NCBI GenBank assembly: GCA_025457615.1
Contig: JALOTZ010000031.1
Span: forward strand, 1-41,834
Direction of reading: 5' to 3'
DNA: 41,834 bases
From: Verrucomicrobiota bacterium
GTDB taxonomy: Bacteria; Verrucomicrobiota; Verrucomicrobiia; Limisphaerales; DSYF01
Below are positions 17,150 to 27,400 of the stretch, one piece after another. Position 1 is the first letter of the stretch, and each line of letters opens with the position of its first letter. Below the pieces are notes generated by a model. That model was not told the origin of the DNA and did no database searches. It saw only the letters and a program-made list of their open reading frames with translations. Made by a program: the position numbers and the translations under genes.

Positions 17150-20100
17150 TCAGGGCAGGACCTCGACCTTGTAGAAGCGGATATCACTGCCGGAGGCGGG
17201 GTTGGTGTAGGTGGTGACCGCCCCGGCGGAGGGAATACCGCCGCTCAACAAACTGAAGCCGAGGTTCAAGTTGGATGCCGACCATAGGTTGTACTGCTTT
17301 CCCGCCACACTGGCCCACGACAGGCGGGTGTGGTCCGCATCCAGGCTCAGGATGCGCAAGAGCGAATGGGGATCCAGCGGGTTGGTGCCGGCCAGATCTT
17401 CGTTGGCACTATTCATCCCGTCGCCATCCGGGTCCAGGGCGGGGTTCAACAAAATCACGCCGGCGCTGCTGACACTCGGAGATCCGGGAATGCCGGCGTT
17501 GTTGATGGCCATCACGGTGGCGTAAAGCGTTGAACCCAGGGGAGCCGACACCGACTGCGAGGTGCCCGACACCACCGCATGGAACACATTCGAGCCGCCC
17601 GGCGAGGTGCCGACGAACAGACGGTAGCCGCTGATGCCCCCCTCGGGGTCGCTCGCGGCCGGCCAGGAAAACACCACGTTGGTGCCGATCACATAGGGCT
17701 TCGGGCTGGACGGTGTGCCCACCGTCGGGGGCGGCGTTACGTCGTAGAGCTTGAGGTATTGCGGCTCGAAAGGCGCGGTGGCCCAGGACGTGTCGTTGGT
17801 GGGCACGCGGTTCAGGGAGACGTAAATGCCGTTGGCCAGCACGTCGGCCCCGGTGAGACCCCCCGCGCCCCAGAGCCACACCTCGCGCCGCGTGGGGTCC
17901 GCGCCCAGGTAGGCGGCGAGATTTTTGACGTTGTAAGTGCGGGACGACTTGATGCCGAACAGATTCGATCCGCCGGAATCGATGTTCACGTTGAAGAGGG
18001 CGCTCTGGACGTTGTCCCGGTCCAGGTTCACGAAGGCGAACACGACGTCACTCAAGTTGGGGGGCGCGCCGGCGGTCTGATACTTGGCGACGGAGTAGAG
18101 CAGCTCCGGCACGGAGCCGCCGGTGGTGTTCAGGAAGTAGCGGTTCGAGCTGCGCAGCGCCGCACTGGACCGGCGGGCGTGGCCCACCCCCGCGTAAACC
18201 GGGCACAACTGGTCCAGGGCAAACGTCCGGTTGCCGGGATACAGGATGGGCTGCAGGGAATTGAACTTCTTGAAATGCGGGATGGTCTTGGTCGTCCCGC
18301 CAATGTTTTGATCCTCGTAACGGTCAAACCCAAACGTGGTCGAGATGCCGAGTTCCTGCCCGTAGAAGATCATCGGCACGCCATCGATGGTCGAGTTGCA
18401 GGCGTAACGAATGAAGGCCTGGTAGGGATCGGCGTAGTTCGGCTCGTCGTGAGAGGTGCTGTTGAGCAGAATCAACGCCTGGCCGTACCACGAGCGCCGG
18501 TCCTCGTAGGCGGTGCGGTAGGTGGCGGTGTTGGCCAGGCCATCCAGGTCGAACAACAGGTTCTCATTCAGCACATCGAAGTGGCGGTTGGAGCGGTAGC
18601 CCACCGGACCGCCGTCCAGCGATTCGGCCATGAACACGAACGACCATTTGCGGGCGCGGGTCACGTTCACCAGATACTCCCACGCCTGCGGCGGCAGGCC
18701 CTGCGCGAAATCCGCGCGTAATCCATCCACCCCCAATCCGGTCTGCAAGGCCTTCGGAGTCCCGTTGGTGCAGCCGGTCTGGTCCAGCCAGTAAAGCAGG
18801 TAGTCGGCGAAATAGCGCCACACGCCGTGCGCGATGCCGTCAAAGTGCCCGTTGTTCTCACCTCCCCAATCCTCGTTGCCGATGGAAGGATCGAACCAGT
18901 CACCCTCGTTGAGGTGGTTCCCGGTCTGCCCCGCATCCGCCACCAGTGAGGCGTAACGCCCGAAATACACGTCGTAGGTGTCGTTGAACTTGAACTCGGT
19001 ACGGTCCGGCGCGATGGCGATGCTGCCGGCGCTGTAGGCGCGTTTGTCGTACTCGTTCACGCGCGAGAAGAACCGGGCCTCGACCTCGCGGATCTGGTTG
19101 GTCGCATTCCCGCCGAAATAGGACGCCCCTGCCGCGGCCAGCTCACAGTCGAAGCCCGTGTGGTTGAACGGCGCATCGAGCATCACGTTCACGGCATTGC
19201 TGTCCGCCGCGCGCACGAAATCCTGGAACTCGACCTTCGCCGCCGCGCGCGTGTTGCCCTTGCCCATGAGCGGCATGATCTCGAAAAAGTTCTGCACGGC
19301 ATACGGACTGCCCACCTCGAAGGGCTGGCCGGTGACGGGATCAATCTGCCGGCCCGCGACGGCCTGCGGATGCACCGGCTGGAACCAGAGCCAGTTCACG
19401 CCGAGGGCCTTGACGTAATCCAGGTTGAACCGGGTGGTGACGCTCCACGGCTTGGAACCCGGCCCGTCCCAGAGATCGACGAAGGTGCTGCGCAGGCCTT
19501 CGGTCGTGCCCTCGGATTCCACCGTGAGCGTGTTCAGTTCATACATCACCATGTCCCGGGCTGCGACCGGGGACACCACGATGGCGTGGTCGCGCTGGTT
19601 GTCGAAATTGTTGTAGTAGATCCAGTTGGTGTTGCCCGACACCTTGTAGCGGCCGGTGAGACGGTAGGCGCCGGTGTTGCTGGCCATCAGCGTCAGCGAA
19701 AACTGGCCCTCGCCGATGTCCGTCATCGTGTAGGCCTTGTAGTAATGGGTGTGGCTGCCGGCGATCACCAGGTTTCCGTTCGGCGGCAGAATCCCGTCCT
19801 GGATCCCGTCCCCGTTGGCGTCCTGCGAGGCGCGGTCGCGGCGGTTGAGATTGCTGTAGATCTCGATGTCCGTGAGGTTGGCCGCGTTGGGCTGGAATAG
19901 GACGGTCAGGGGCACGCTGGTCCCCGCCGCTTCATCGACGAAGACGTGGGTGGTGGTGTAGTTGGCGTTGAGTCCGTTGACGCTGAGCACCGGCTGCGCC
20001 CAGGCTGCCGGAACGACCAGCCCTGCCGCCGCCACACCCACCAGGACGCAGCCGGGAGCGCGGACCTTCCGGTCGGCAAGCCAACTGGACAGGCCCGCCC

Positions 20101-20203
20101 TGGTCCAGGTTCGTGGGCGACCAGCGAGTCGCGCCCAGCCGCAGGCCACCCGAGCTGCGGCACACCGTGGTTCCCGATTCTTCCTGAATGTGATCATGTT
20201 CAT
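17150..20203 (-). CDS. secreted GH13 alpha-amylase-family protein with C-terminal calcium-type repeat
   Basis: A 1017-residue protein with a long positively charged N-terminus and a hydrophobic export segment (GCVLVGVAAAGLVVPAAWA, about 50-70). An extra N-terminal domain precedes the GH13 barrel. Catalytic residues are recognisable: DAPFNHTG, D498 in GLRADF, E527 in FMAESLDG and D586 in TSHDEP. After the barrel come an FN3-like domain (KPYVIGTNVVFSWPAASD), a DPDGDGMNSANEDLAGTNP repeat and a terminal module ending FYKVEVLP. It probably degrades starch-like glucans outside the cytoplasm; exact specificity is not readable. AAGGAAC precedes the ATGs at 20203 and 20197. It begins 9 bp after the upstream GH13 gene, so the two form an operon. 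Confidence 0.88.
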   Translation of the reverse strand: MNMITFRKNREPRCAAARVACGWARLAGRPRTWTRAGLSSWLADRKVRAPGCVLVGVAAAGLVVPAAWAQPVLSVNGLNANYTTTHVFVDEAAGTSVPLTVLFQPNAANLTDIEIYSNLNRRDRASQDANGDGIQDGILPPNGNLVIAGSHTHYYKAYTMTDIGEGQFSLTLMASNTGAYRLTGRYKVSGNTNWIYYNNFDNQRDHAIVVSPVAARDMVMYELNTLTVESEGTTEGLRSTFVDLWDGPGSKPWSVTTRFNLDYVKALGVNWLWFQPVHPQAVAGRQIDPVTGQPFEVGSPYAVQNFFEIMPLMGKGNTRAAAKVEFQDFVRAADSNAVNVMLDAPFNHTGFDCELAAAGASYFGGNATNQIREVEARFFSRVNEYDKRAYSAGSIAIAPDRTEFKFNDTYDVYFGRYASLVADAGQTGNHLNEGDWFDPSIGNEDWGGENNGHFDGIAHGVWRYFADYLLYWLDQTGCTNGTPKALQTGLGVDGLRADFAQGLPPQAWEYLVNVTRARKWSFVFMAESLDGGPVGYRSNRHFDVLNENLLFDLDGLANTATYRTAYEDRRSWYGQALILLNSTSHDEPNYADPYQAFIRYACNSTIDGVPMIFYGQELGISTTFGFDRYEDQNIGGTTKTIPHFKKFNSLQPILYPGNRTFALDQLCPVYAGVGHARRSSAALRSSNRYFLNTTGGSVPELLYSVAKYQTAGAPPNLSDVVFAFVNLDRDNVQSALFNVNIDSGGSNLFGIKSSRTYNVKNLAAYLGADPTRREVWLWGAGGLTGADVLANGIYVSLNRVPTNDTSWATAPFEPQYLKLYDVTPPPTVGTPSSPKPYVIGTNVVFSWPAASDPEGGISGYRLFVGTSPGGSNVFHAVVSGTSQSVSAPLGSTLYATVMAINNAGIPGSPSVSSAGVILLNPALDPDGDGMNSANEDLAGTNPLDPHSLLRILSLDADHTRLSWASVAGKQYNLWSASNLNLGFSLLSGGIPSAGAVTTYTNPASGSDIRFYKVEVLP

Positions 20204-20212
20204 GTTCCTTGG

Positions 20213-23200
20213 CTAAGGCACGACCTCAATGCGGTAGAACTTGTTGGTGGCCGGATCCCCGGAATCGTAATAGAACGACGTCGTGGCGCTGGCCTGGATC
20301 GGGTCACCGATGGACTGCATCGGCTGGGCCAGATCGGTGGTGGCCAGCACCCGATACACGATCCCCGGCACACTGGCCCACACCACCAGGCGGCTCCCGT
20401 CCTCGTAATCCGTGATGCGCAGCACCGACGAGGGATCCTGGGGATTCGTCCCCGCGATCTGTTCCTTGGCGTCTGTCATCCCGTCCCCGTCGGAATCCAG
20501 GCTGGGATCCGGCGGATACTGGATGTTCAGGATCCGGGTATCGCTCAGCACCACGGATCCGCTGAAGATGGCCTGCACCACGTTCGTCCCGGGAGCAATG
20601 TTGCCCCAGCGATAACTCAGGGAGGTGAAGCCAGGACCGCACAATCCCCCCGACCCCAGCCGGTAGCTTCCCCGCGGCTGCAGGACGCCGTTGACCAGGA
20701 TCGAATAATTGTTGGTGTCCCCCGTCTCTGGGGCGGACGTGGTGTTGCAGACGCGCAGGGTGATGGCGGAGTTCGTCCCGGCGAGCTGGATCGTGGCGTC
20801 GGCGGCGGGATTGTCGATGAACAACGTGCGGGCTGGCGCGAGGGTGCTGACCGTGTTCGACACCAGGGTAAGCCGCTGCGGGAGGACCGCCGTGGCGGCT
20901 TCCCGGACGCGGAAGCTGATCGTGGCGGTGCCGCTGCTGGGCACCCCGAGGTAGTTCAGGCGGAACTCGCGGGGCAACCCCGGGAACTGCACGGTGAGCC
21001 CGGCGTCGGGCGTCACTTCCGGCGCGGGGACAAAGACCGGCACGCCGTTGCTTGACCCGTTGCCGTTGGCCTGGCCCGTGACTACATCGTCGTTCTCCAG
21101 ACTGCTGTCCAGAATGTTCACCTCGACCCCGGTGGCGCTCACGTCGGCCCGGACCACCAGCATGTAGGAGGGGCCGGCGATGACGAAGCCGTTGGTCGGC
21201 GGCCGGGCGATGGCCACCTGGGGCGGGGCCGCGTCGTAATAGAACGTCTGGACGAACGTGTTGAACACACTGGACTTCCCGTCGCGGGGCAGGAACGACC
21301 GGGCGCGCAGCACATGCAGCCCCTCGGCCAGGCCGGTTTGCGTATGGTTGGTGTTGAGATTGTTGTGCAGCCACACCCTGGCGGTGGTGGGATTGAAGTT
21401 GGTCACGCCTGACTCGGTCAGGCCATACACCCGGGCGTCATCGGCGTCAGACATCGGGCTGATCCCCCGCTTGTGAACCGCCACCTTGTAACGAATGCGC
21501 GCGCCCGGGCCGTTGTCCGCGGCCGGAATCGTTCCCTTCCACCAATCGATGGTTGGGTCCACCGTGTCGGCTCCGGCAAAGAACGCCTCCAACACTTTGG
21601 TGCTGCCCACGCCCTCGCCGAAGGAGCCCTCCGGATTATTCGTGCCGTCCGTGGTGTAATAGACGTAAGCCTTGTTGACCTGGAACTGGAAGCCGGCACG
21701 GAACCAGATGTCCACCGCCTGACCGGGGGCCGGGGCCAGCGGATGGCGCTGGGTCGCGGGACCATTCGTCACCGTGGTCCCGTCGGTGGGCGAATGCCAA
21801 ACCCAGGCGGCCGTCTGACTCGTCACGCCAAACCCTCCACCGATGCCGGGCACGTTGGTCGGACCGCCAGCCGCCACCTCGTAATGGTAGGTGTCCGCGC
21901 CACTCGATGTGAGCGTGTTGAGGTTGCTGTTCACGGACCCGAACTTCTCCGGCCCGGCGCGGAAGTTGAAGCTCGTCTGCTCGCAGCCGAGAAACACATC
22001 GGTGACATAGCCGGGCCGATTGTCGCGGCAATCCACACCGTTGGTCGGGCCCAGTCCCAGGTGACTGTTCACATCCACCCCGCCATCGAGCTTGAGCAAC
22101 TGGTTGTTGGCGGAAGCATCCGAACGCAGCGTGATGTCAAACGGCGCGTTGGTCACCAGCGGAACCTGGATCGCGTAGGTCCGGTTGCTGACATTCTGCC
22201 CCCCCACCACGTTCCCGCTGGTGTCCACACTGCCACGCACCTTGAACGGGTAGATCGGGTTGAACCCGGCGTCGCCGTCCACGCCGTCCGTGCGATAGAG
22301 CGTGATCTTGGCCGCGGGTGCGCCCCCCTGGCGCAGGGTGATGGCGTCGCGCCAGGCGGCCCGGCTCGGGCCCGGCCACTGGTATCCGTAGGCGACATAG
22401 CCACCACTGGGCACCTTGAATTCGATGGCGCCGCCCCCCGGCGGAATGGTCTGTCCACCCACGTACACCTTGCGCTGCCAGGGGTTGGGATGATTGACGG
22501 TGCTCAACGCCTCCGCATAACTGGAGGTGGCCTCCCGGACCAGCAACTTCGGGCAGGCCCGATCCGCGGATGGAGAATCGGCCAGTTGATGAAGCACCGA
22601 TTGCGGCGGGAACCCGACCGCGAGTCCCTGGCCGCGGGAGTTCTTCACCGGGAAACACTCGTAGAATGTGCCGTCCGTCGTCTGCGCGGCGCCGTCGTCG
22701 AAACTGATCTCGCCATCCGGCGTGCCCGCGTAGTTGTCGTTCATCGCGAACAACACCACGGTGGCGTCCGGGTTGTTGTAGGCCGTGCCCCAATCCACCT
22801 CGCGATAGTCATAGCGCTCGAACGCCACGATGTCGTTGTCGCTCCACCGGGGCCGGGTGCCCCCGCGGGCCAGTTGGTGGTGCAACGACGCCACGTCGGG
22901 CATCTTGGGGTCGCCGAACTGGCCCAGGTAAGGCGCCTCGGCGACGCGCGGGAACGGCGGCTCGCCGGGCGCCGGCGATTCGGACTCGTTGTAGCCGTCG
23001 GTGTAGATCGAAGGCAGACATTCGCGCATGAAATTGTAGGCATTGTGCAGTTCGCGGCGGGTGGCCACCGAATCGTCATGGCTCTGCGCAAACAACACGC
23101 TGTACATCGGGCTGAACGAGGCGGCCGACGGATCCCGCTGGTCCAGTCCGCTCAGGCTGGCCGAAGGATTCCCCAGCACGTTATTGAGATGGAAATGCAG

Positions 23201-24316
23201 CGGCACCCCAAGCAGCCGCATGCCGCGATCCAGGTATTCCTGGAACGACGGGGGTTGTCCCAGGTGTTCGCCGAAGAGCAGGGCGTCGTTTCTCACGGCC
23301 TCGGTGTTGAAGAGGCTGTCGCGGTTCCCGCCGCCCTCGGTGTAGCCGTTGCCCAGCAGATTGGCACCGTAGCCATGCACGTAATCATACATGGCCTGGA
23401 TCGCCCCCGAGTAGCCATCCGTGTTGTCCACAGTGTTGCCATAGAAGCTCGAAGGGGTGTGCTTGACGGCGTCAAACCGGAACCCGTCACACCGCGTCTC
23501 GTGGATCATCCACATGCCCGCCCGGATGAGATACGAGTTCACGTCCTCGATCACCGGATCCCCGTTGGTCCCGTTGAAGGGACGCCAGGGCCCGGCGATC
23601 GCCGGCAGACCCTGATCCATATAATACTCCGGATGGGTTGGCTGGCGGAGGTAAGACACCTTGGCGGCGGTGCTGCCTTCGGTGAGCCCGAAGTTCCAGT
23701 TGAGCGACCCGCCTTCATTGGCCAGATCCAGCAGCCCATACAACGGCCGGTTCTGCACCTGCCAGACGTCGTTGAAATCGACGATGTCGTCCCAGTTCCG
23801 ATAGGTGCCGTCAGCCTGCCGCCGCAGGTGGAAGTCCTCCACGGTGAGTCCGGGATACAGGTTGGTCGGGGTGGTGCTGTTGTAACCCGGCACATCAAAT
23901 CCCCGGTGATTCATGATGTTGTCGAAATAGACCCGCAGCCCGAACCGGTGCGCGGTTTCGACCACGCGCAGCAACTCCTCCTTGCTGCCGTAGCGGGTGC
24001 GCACCGTCCCCCGCTGGCTGAGGTCTCCCAGATCAAACGGATCGAACAGGTCATAGCCGACCGAGAACACGCTGCCCGCCTTGGCAGGGGGCGGCAGCCA
24101 GAGGCTGGTGTAGCCGGCCTCGGCAATCTCGGGGAGCTTCCGCTCCAACTCGTTCCAGTTGACGTTGAAAATCTGCAGCAGTGCCTCCCCGCGCGCGGGC
24201 GGCAGCGCCGCCAGCAGGACAGCCAGGACGCCTGCGGCGGTGGAAAGCCTCAAACAGCGCCCGATCAGGATGAAGGTGTGGGGACACGACAGGGGTGCAG
24301 GTAATGGCCAACGCAT
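20213..24316 (-). CDS. large secreted GH13 alpha-amylase-family protein
   Basis: A 1367-residue protein with a signal-like N-terminus (LRLSTAAGVLAVLLAALPPARG). The GH13 barrel follows at once: QIFNVNWNELERKLPEI, FDNIMNHRG (about 135), D282 in GFRFDAVKH, E350 in LLFGEHLG and D414 in QSHDD, so the catalytic triad is complete. About 850 further residues hold several beta-sandwich-like modules, a DSDGDGMTDAKEQIAGTNP repeat and a terminal module ending FYRIEVVP. The role is probably extracellular starch or glycogen cleavage. Its ATG lies 4 bp from a 66-bp nested dyad that separates it from the divergent GH57 gene, and no ribosome binding site is visible outside that dyad. Confidence 0.87.
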   Translation of the reverse strand: MRWPLPAPLSCPHTFILIGRCLRLSTAAGVLAVLLAALPPARGEALLQIFNVNWNELERKLPEIAEAGYTSLWLPPPAKAGSVFSVGYDLFDPFDLGDLSQRGTVRTRYGSKEELLRVVETAHRFGLRVYFDNIMNHRGFDVPGYNSTTPTNLYPGLTVEDFHLRRQADGTYRNWDDIVDFNDVWQVQNRPLYGLLDLANEGGSLNWNFGLTEGSTAAKVSYLRQPTHPEYYMDQGLPAIAGPWRPFNGTNGDPVIEDVNSYLIRAGMWMIHETRCDGFRFDAVKHTPSSFYGNTVDNTDGYSGAIQAMYDYVHGYGANLLGNGYTEGGGNRDSLFNTEAVRNDALLFGEHLGQPPSFQEYLDRGMRLLGVPLHFHLNNVLGNPSASLSGLDQRDPSAASFSPMYSVLFAQSHDDSVATRRELHNAYNFMRECLPSIYTDGYNESESPAPGEPPFPRVAEAPYLGQFGDPKMPDVASLHHQLARGGTRPRWSDNDIVAFERYDYREVDWGTAYNNPDATVVLFAMNDNYAGTPDGEISFDDGAAQTTDGTFYECFPVKNSRGQGLAVGFPPQSVLHQLADSPSADRACPKLLVREATSSYAEALSTVNHPNPWQRKVYVGGQTIPPGGGAIEFKVPSGGYVAYGYQWPGPSRAAWRDAITLRQGGAPAAKITLYRTDGVDGDAGFNPIYPFKVRGSVDTSGNVVGGQNVSNRTYAIQVPLVTNAPFDITLRSDASANNQLLKLDGGVDVNSHLGLGPTNGVDCRDNRPGYVTDVFLGCEQTSFNFRAGPEKFGSVNSNLNTLTSSGADTYHYEVAAGGPTNVPGIGGGFGVTSQTAAWVWHSPTDGTTVTNGPATQRHPLAPAPGQAVDIWFRAGFQFQVNKAYVYYTTDGTNNPEGSFGEGVGSTKVLEAFFAGADTVDPTIDWWKGTIPAADNGPGARIRYKVAVHKRGISPMSDADDARVYGLTESGVTNFNPTTARVWLHNNLNTNHTQTGLAEGLHVLRARSFLPRDGKSSVFNTFVQTFYYDAAPPQVAIARPPTNGFVIAGPSYMLVVRADVSATGVEVNILDSSLENDDVVTGQANGNGSSNGVPVFVPAPEVTPDAGLTVQFPGLPREFRLNYLGVPSSGTATISFRVREAATAVLPQRLTLVSNTVSTLAPARTLFIDNPAADATIQLAGTNSAITLRVCNTTSAPETGDTNNYSILVNGVLQPRGSYRLGSGGLCGPGFTSLSYRWGNIAPGTNVVQAIFSGSVVLSDTRILNIQYPPDPSLDSDGDGMTDAKEQIAGTNPQDPSSVLRITDYEDGSRLVVWASVPGIVYRVLATTDLAQPMQSIGDPIQASATTSFYYDSGDPATNKFYRIEVVP

Positions 24317-24319
24317 GGT

Positions 24320-24385
24320 GGTTTGTCCGAAAGTCTAACCGCATAAGCGGTTGCCGCAACCGCACAAAGATGCGGCGGACAAACC
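24320..24385. promoter_or_regulatory. nested inverted repeat between divergent GH57 and GH13 genes
   Basis: Three concentric dyads share one axis: GGTTTGTCCG (24320-24329) with CGGACAAACC (24376-24385); CCGCAT (24339-24344) with ATGCGG (24370-24375); and GCGGTTG (24347-24353) with CAACCGC (24357-24363) around CCG. All arms are perfect. The structure abuts the start codon of the minus-strand gene and overlaps a possible -35 box of the plus-strand gene. It could be an operator, an RNA leader structure, or both. Confidence 0.7.
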
Positions 24386-24404
24386 CGGGGCCCTCCGGCA
24401 TAGT
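24376..24404 (+). promoter_or_regulatory. candidate promoter for the GH57 gene
   Basis: CGGACA (24376-24381), 17-bp spacer, CATAGT (24399-24404); each box matches sigma-70 consensus at 4 of 6 positions. The -35 box lies inside the right outer arm of the nested dyad, so a protein bound to the dyad would block it. Confidence 0.35.
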
Positions 24405-24458
24405 AAACCCATACCCGCAGCCAGCGACCCGCCTGGTTGTCCCTGCGGAGGAATCGAA

Positions 24459-27400
24459 ATGAAGCATCCGGTCATCCAGCTCCTCGTGATCGTGGGCGCA
24501 TGCCTTGCCGCCCCCACCCAAGCGGCCAGCACCGCGGTGCACCTCACCTACCACTGGCACCTGCACCAGCCAATTTACTGGCCCGAGACGAACCGGTTCT
24601 CACCCCAGACCAACCGTTACCAGTTCGCGGCGGACTCCATCTGGCTCAAGACGACCAACGGAGGGAACTTCTATCCGGGATCCACCGACAAACATCCCCG
24701 CAATGCCTTGGTCAGCGGGGACGGCGGGGAATTCGACTCCGTGTTCGACAAGGCGGACCGGGTGGCCGCTTATCAGTACCGCGGAAAGGATTCCATCGAC
24801 ACCATCCGGACCAGCCACCCGGACGGTGGAGCCTCCGTGAGTTACTCCGGAGCCTTGCAGGAGAACATCGGCAGCCTTGGACGGGCCAACAGCTACGGCT
24901 ACGGGAGCGGGTGGAATTCGGGCTACACCACAGCCCGCGGTTCTTCGGCTGACTACCGGACCACCAGCAGCCATCCCCGGGCGGACATGGTGGGCATGAC
25001 TTATCACCATGCCTTTGGGCCGCTGCTCCCGAAGAGCGTCCTGCGCAAGGAAATCCAGATCTTCAAGGAAATCTGGTGGAAGAGCTGGGGCGGCAACCCC
25101 AACAAGAGCGATCACTCGAAAGGGTTCTGGCCCATCGAAGCCGCCTTCTCCCGGCACATGATTCCCGTGCTCGTCGAGGAAGGCTACCAGTGGAGCATCG
25201 TCGCCAACAGCCACCTGGCCCGCACTTGCACCAACTATTTGGACGTGGCCATCAAGGGCACGAGCGGCTGGAACATCGATCCGCCCAATCGCGCCGACCA
25301 GCTCGGGCCCTCCGTGCCGGCCAACCAGTGGTGGAGCGGCCAGATTGATGGACGCGGCGGCGCGTTCCCCGCCCCCTTCGCCTACCAGGCGCACCGGGTT
25401 AAACATGTGAATCCGGAAACCGGCGTCGAGTCCTTCATCACCGTCGTGCCGATGTGCGATCTGCTCAGCTACATGAACGGGTTCTCCCCCATGGGCACGG
25501 GAGAGATCGATGCCCACATCGCCCCCTTCAACAACCCTGCCCAACCGAGCCTGGTTCTGCTGGCGCACGACGGCGACAATGCCTGGGGCGGCGGCTATGA
25601 CTACTACATGGTCTCGGTCAAGGATCTCTTCCGGGATGCCGCAAACAACGGGTACCGGCCCACCACCATCCAACAGTTCCTGACGGATCACCCCGCGCCG
25701 GCGGGCGACGTGGTGCATGTCGAGGACGGCGCGTGGGTCAACGCCGCCAACGATTGGGGCCATCCCCAGTTTGTCAACTGGCTGTATCCGCCGACCCGAC
25801 CGTCGAGCGACCCCGCCTACAACGGGCAGGATCCCCGCACCTGGTACGATCTGGAAACCCCGGGCTGGACGGAGGACTGGCGCAACTGGGCCGTGCTCAT
25901 TGCCGGCGCCAATTACTGCGAAACCGCCGAGCAGATCACCGTCAGCACCGGCGGCTCGGTGCAGGCCTACAAGATCCAGGAACCGGTTCAGACCAGCGGC
26001 GTGAACAACAACCCCAACGCCGCCGAACAAGCCTGGCATTTCTACCTGGGCGGCCTGGACAGCGGGTTCATGTACTACGGCGATTCCCTGGACGACGAGG
26101 TCAAACAGACCCTCGCCGTGAACCGCGCGGCCAGCTTCGCCAGCAGCGTCATTGGAAGCGGCGCGCTGGACCAGACCCCACCCACCGTGTTCAAGCCGCA
26201 GCGCTTCCCGTGGAACCCCGGCGGCAAAGGCTGGGGACAGCTCACCGGCTATCAGCCAGTCGGATTCGATGGCCAGCCCCCCTACTCGGCCGACTTCCAC
26301 ATTTGGACGCATGTCTTTGATGTGAGCGGGACCACCAACGTGACACTCTACGTCCGTGCGGACGTGGACGGAGTCAACCCGCTCGGCAGCCACCAGAATG
26401 AGACCTACGCTGGCGGGTCGGAGGTGGGCGCCTGGGTGGCGCTGCCGATGAACAAGCGCACCGTGCCCACAGGCAACGTGACGGGCAACCCGAACATCAG
26501 TTTCTTTCTGACCCCGCAGGCCATCGCGGATTACTACTGGGCCAAGGTGACGGGCTACACCAATGTGTTGCTCGATTACTACGTGCAGGCCACCGACAGC
26601 AAGGGCAACACCCACAAGTCGGACATCCAGCACGTCTGGGTGGATTCGGGGAGCGGCAGCAGCTCCGGCGGCGGCAACACCAACGCCTGCGATGGCCGCG
26701 TGTGCATCGCCCCCGCCCCCGCGGTCCAGGGCAATCCGGTCAACATCTACTACTCGCCCGCCGGCGGCCCCCTCGCGGGCGCCCCCCAAGTCTATCTGCA
26801 CCTGGGATGGAACGCCTGGAATCCCGTCGTGAGCCCGGATGCCGCCATGACCCTCAACGCGCCGTCCAATCGCTGGGAAATCACGGTGAACGCGCCCGCC
26901 AACGCCACCCAGCTCGACTGCGTGTTCAACAACGGCGGCAGCACGTGGGACAACAACAGCGGCGCCGACTGGCACTTTGCGGTGACGACCAACAGCAGCC
27001 CGCAATCCCCGGCCCAGCCCACCGGTCTGACCGCCACCGCCGTGAGCAGCAACCAGATCAACCTGGCCTGGTCCGCCGCCTACGGCGCCACGGGTTACGT
27101 GGTTTCACGCGGCGGCTCACCCATCAGCAGCACCGCGCTCACGAGTTACAGCGACACCGGACTGCAGCCGAACACACCGTACTGCTACACGGTCACCGCC
27201 ACCAACGCGGTGGGCAGCTCGAGCCCCTCGTCCTCAGCCTGCGCCACCACGCCGTCCGGCACCCTAACCAATTACCCACCCTTCGTGATGGATGGCGCCG
27301 CAGACTTCGCCGGGTACCGCCTCAGCACCAACAGCCCGCAGCTCTACGCCGCTGTCCGCGGATCCAAGCTCTACGTGGCCTGCCAGTCCGCCGCCAACGG

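Noticed and set aside
21473..24304. Very long open frame (over 900 codons) antisense to the large GH13 gene
   Set aside because: It mirrors the GC-rich codon pattern of the real gene, has no recognisable domain and no ribosome binding site; the opposite strand has a complete catalytic triad and signal peptide.
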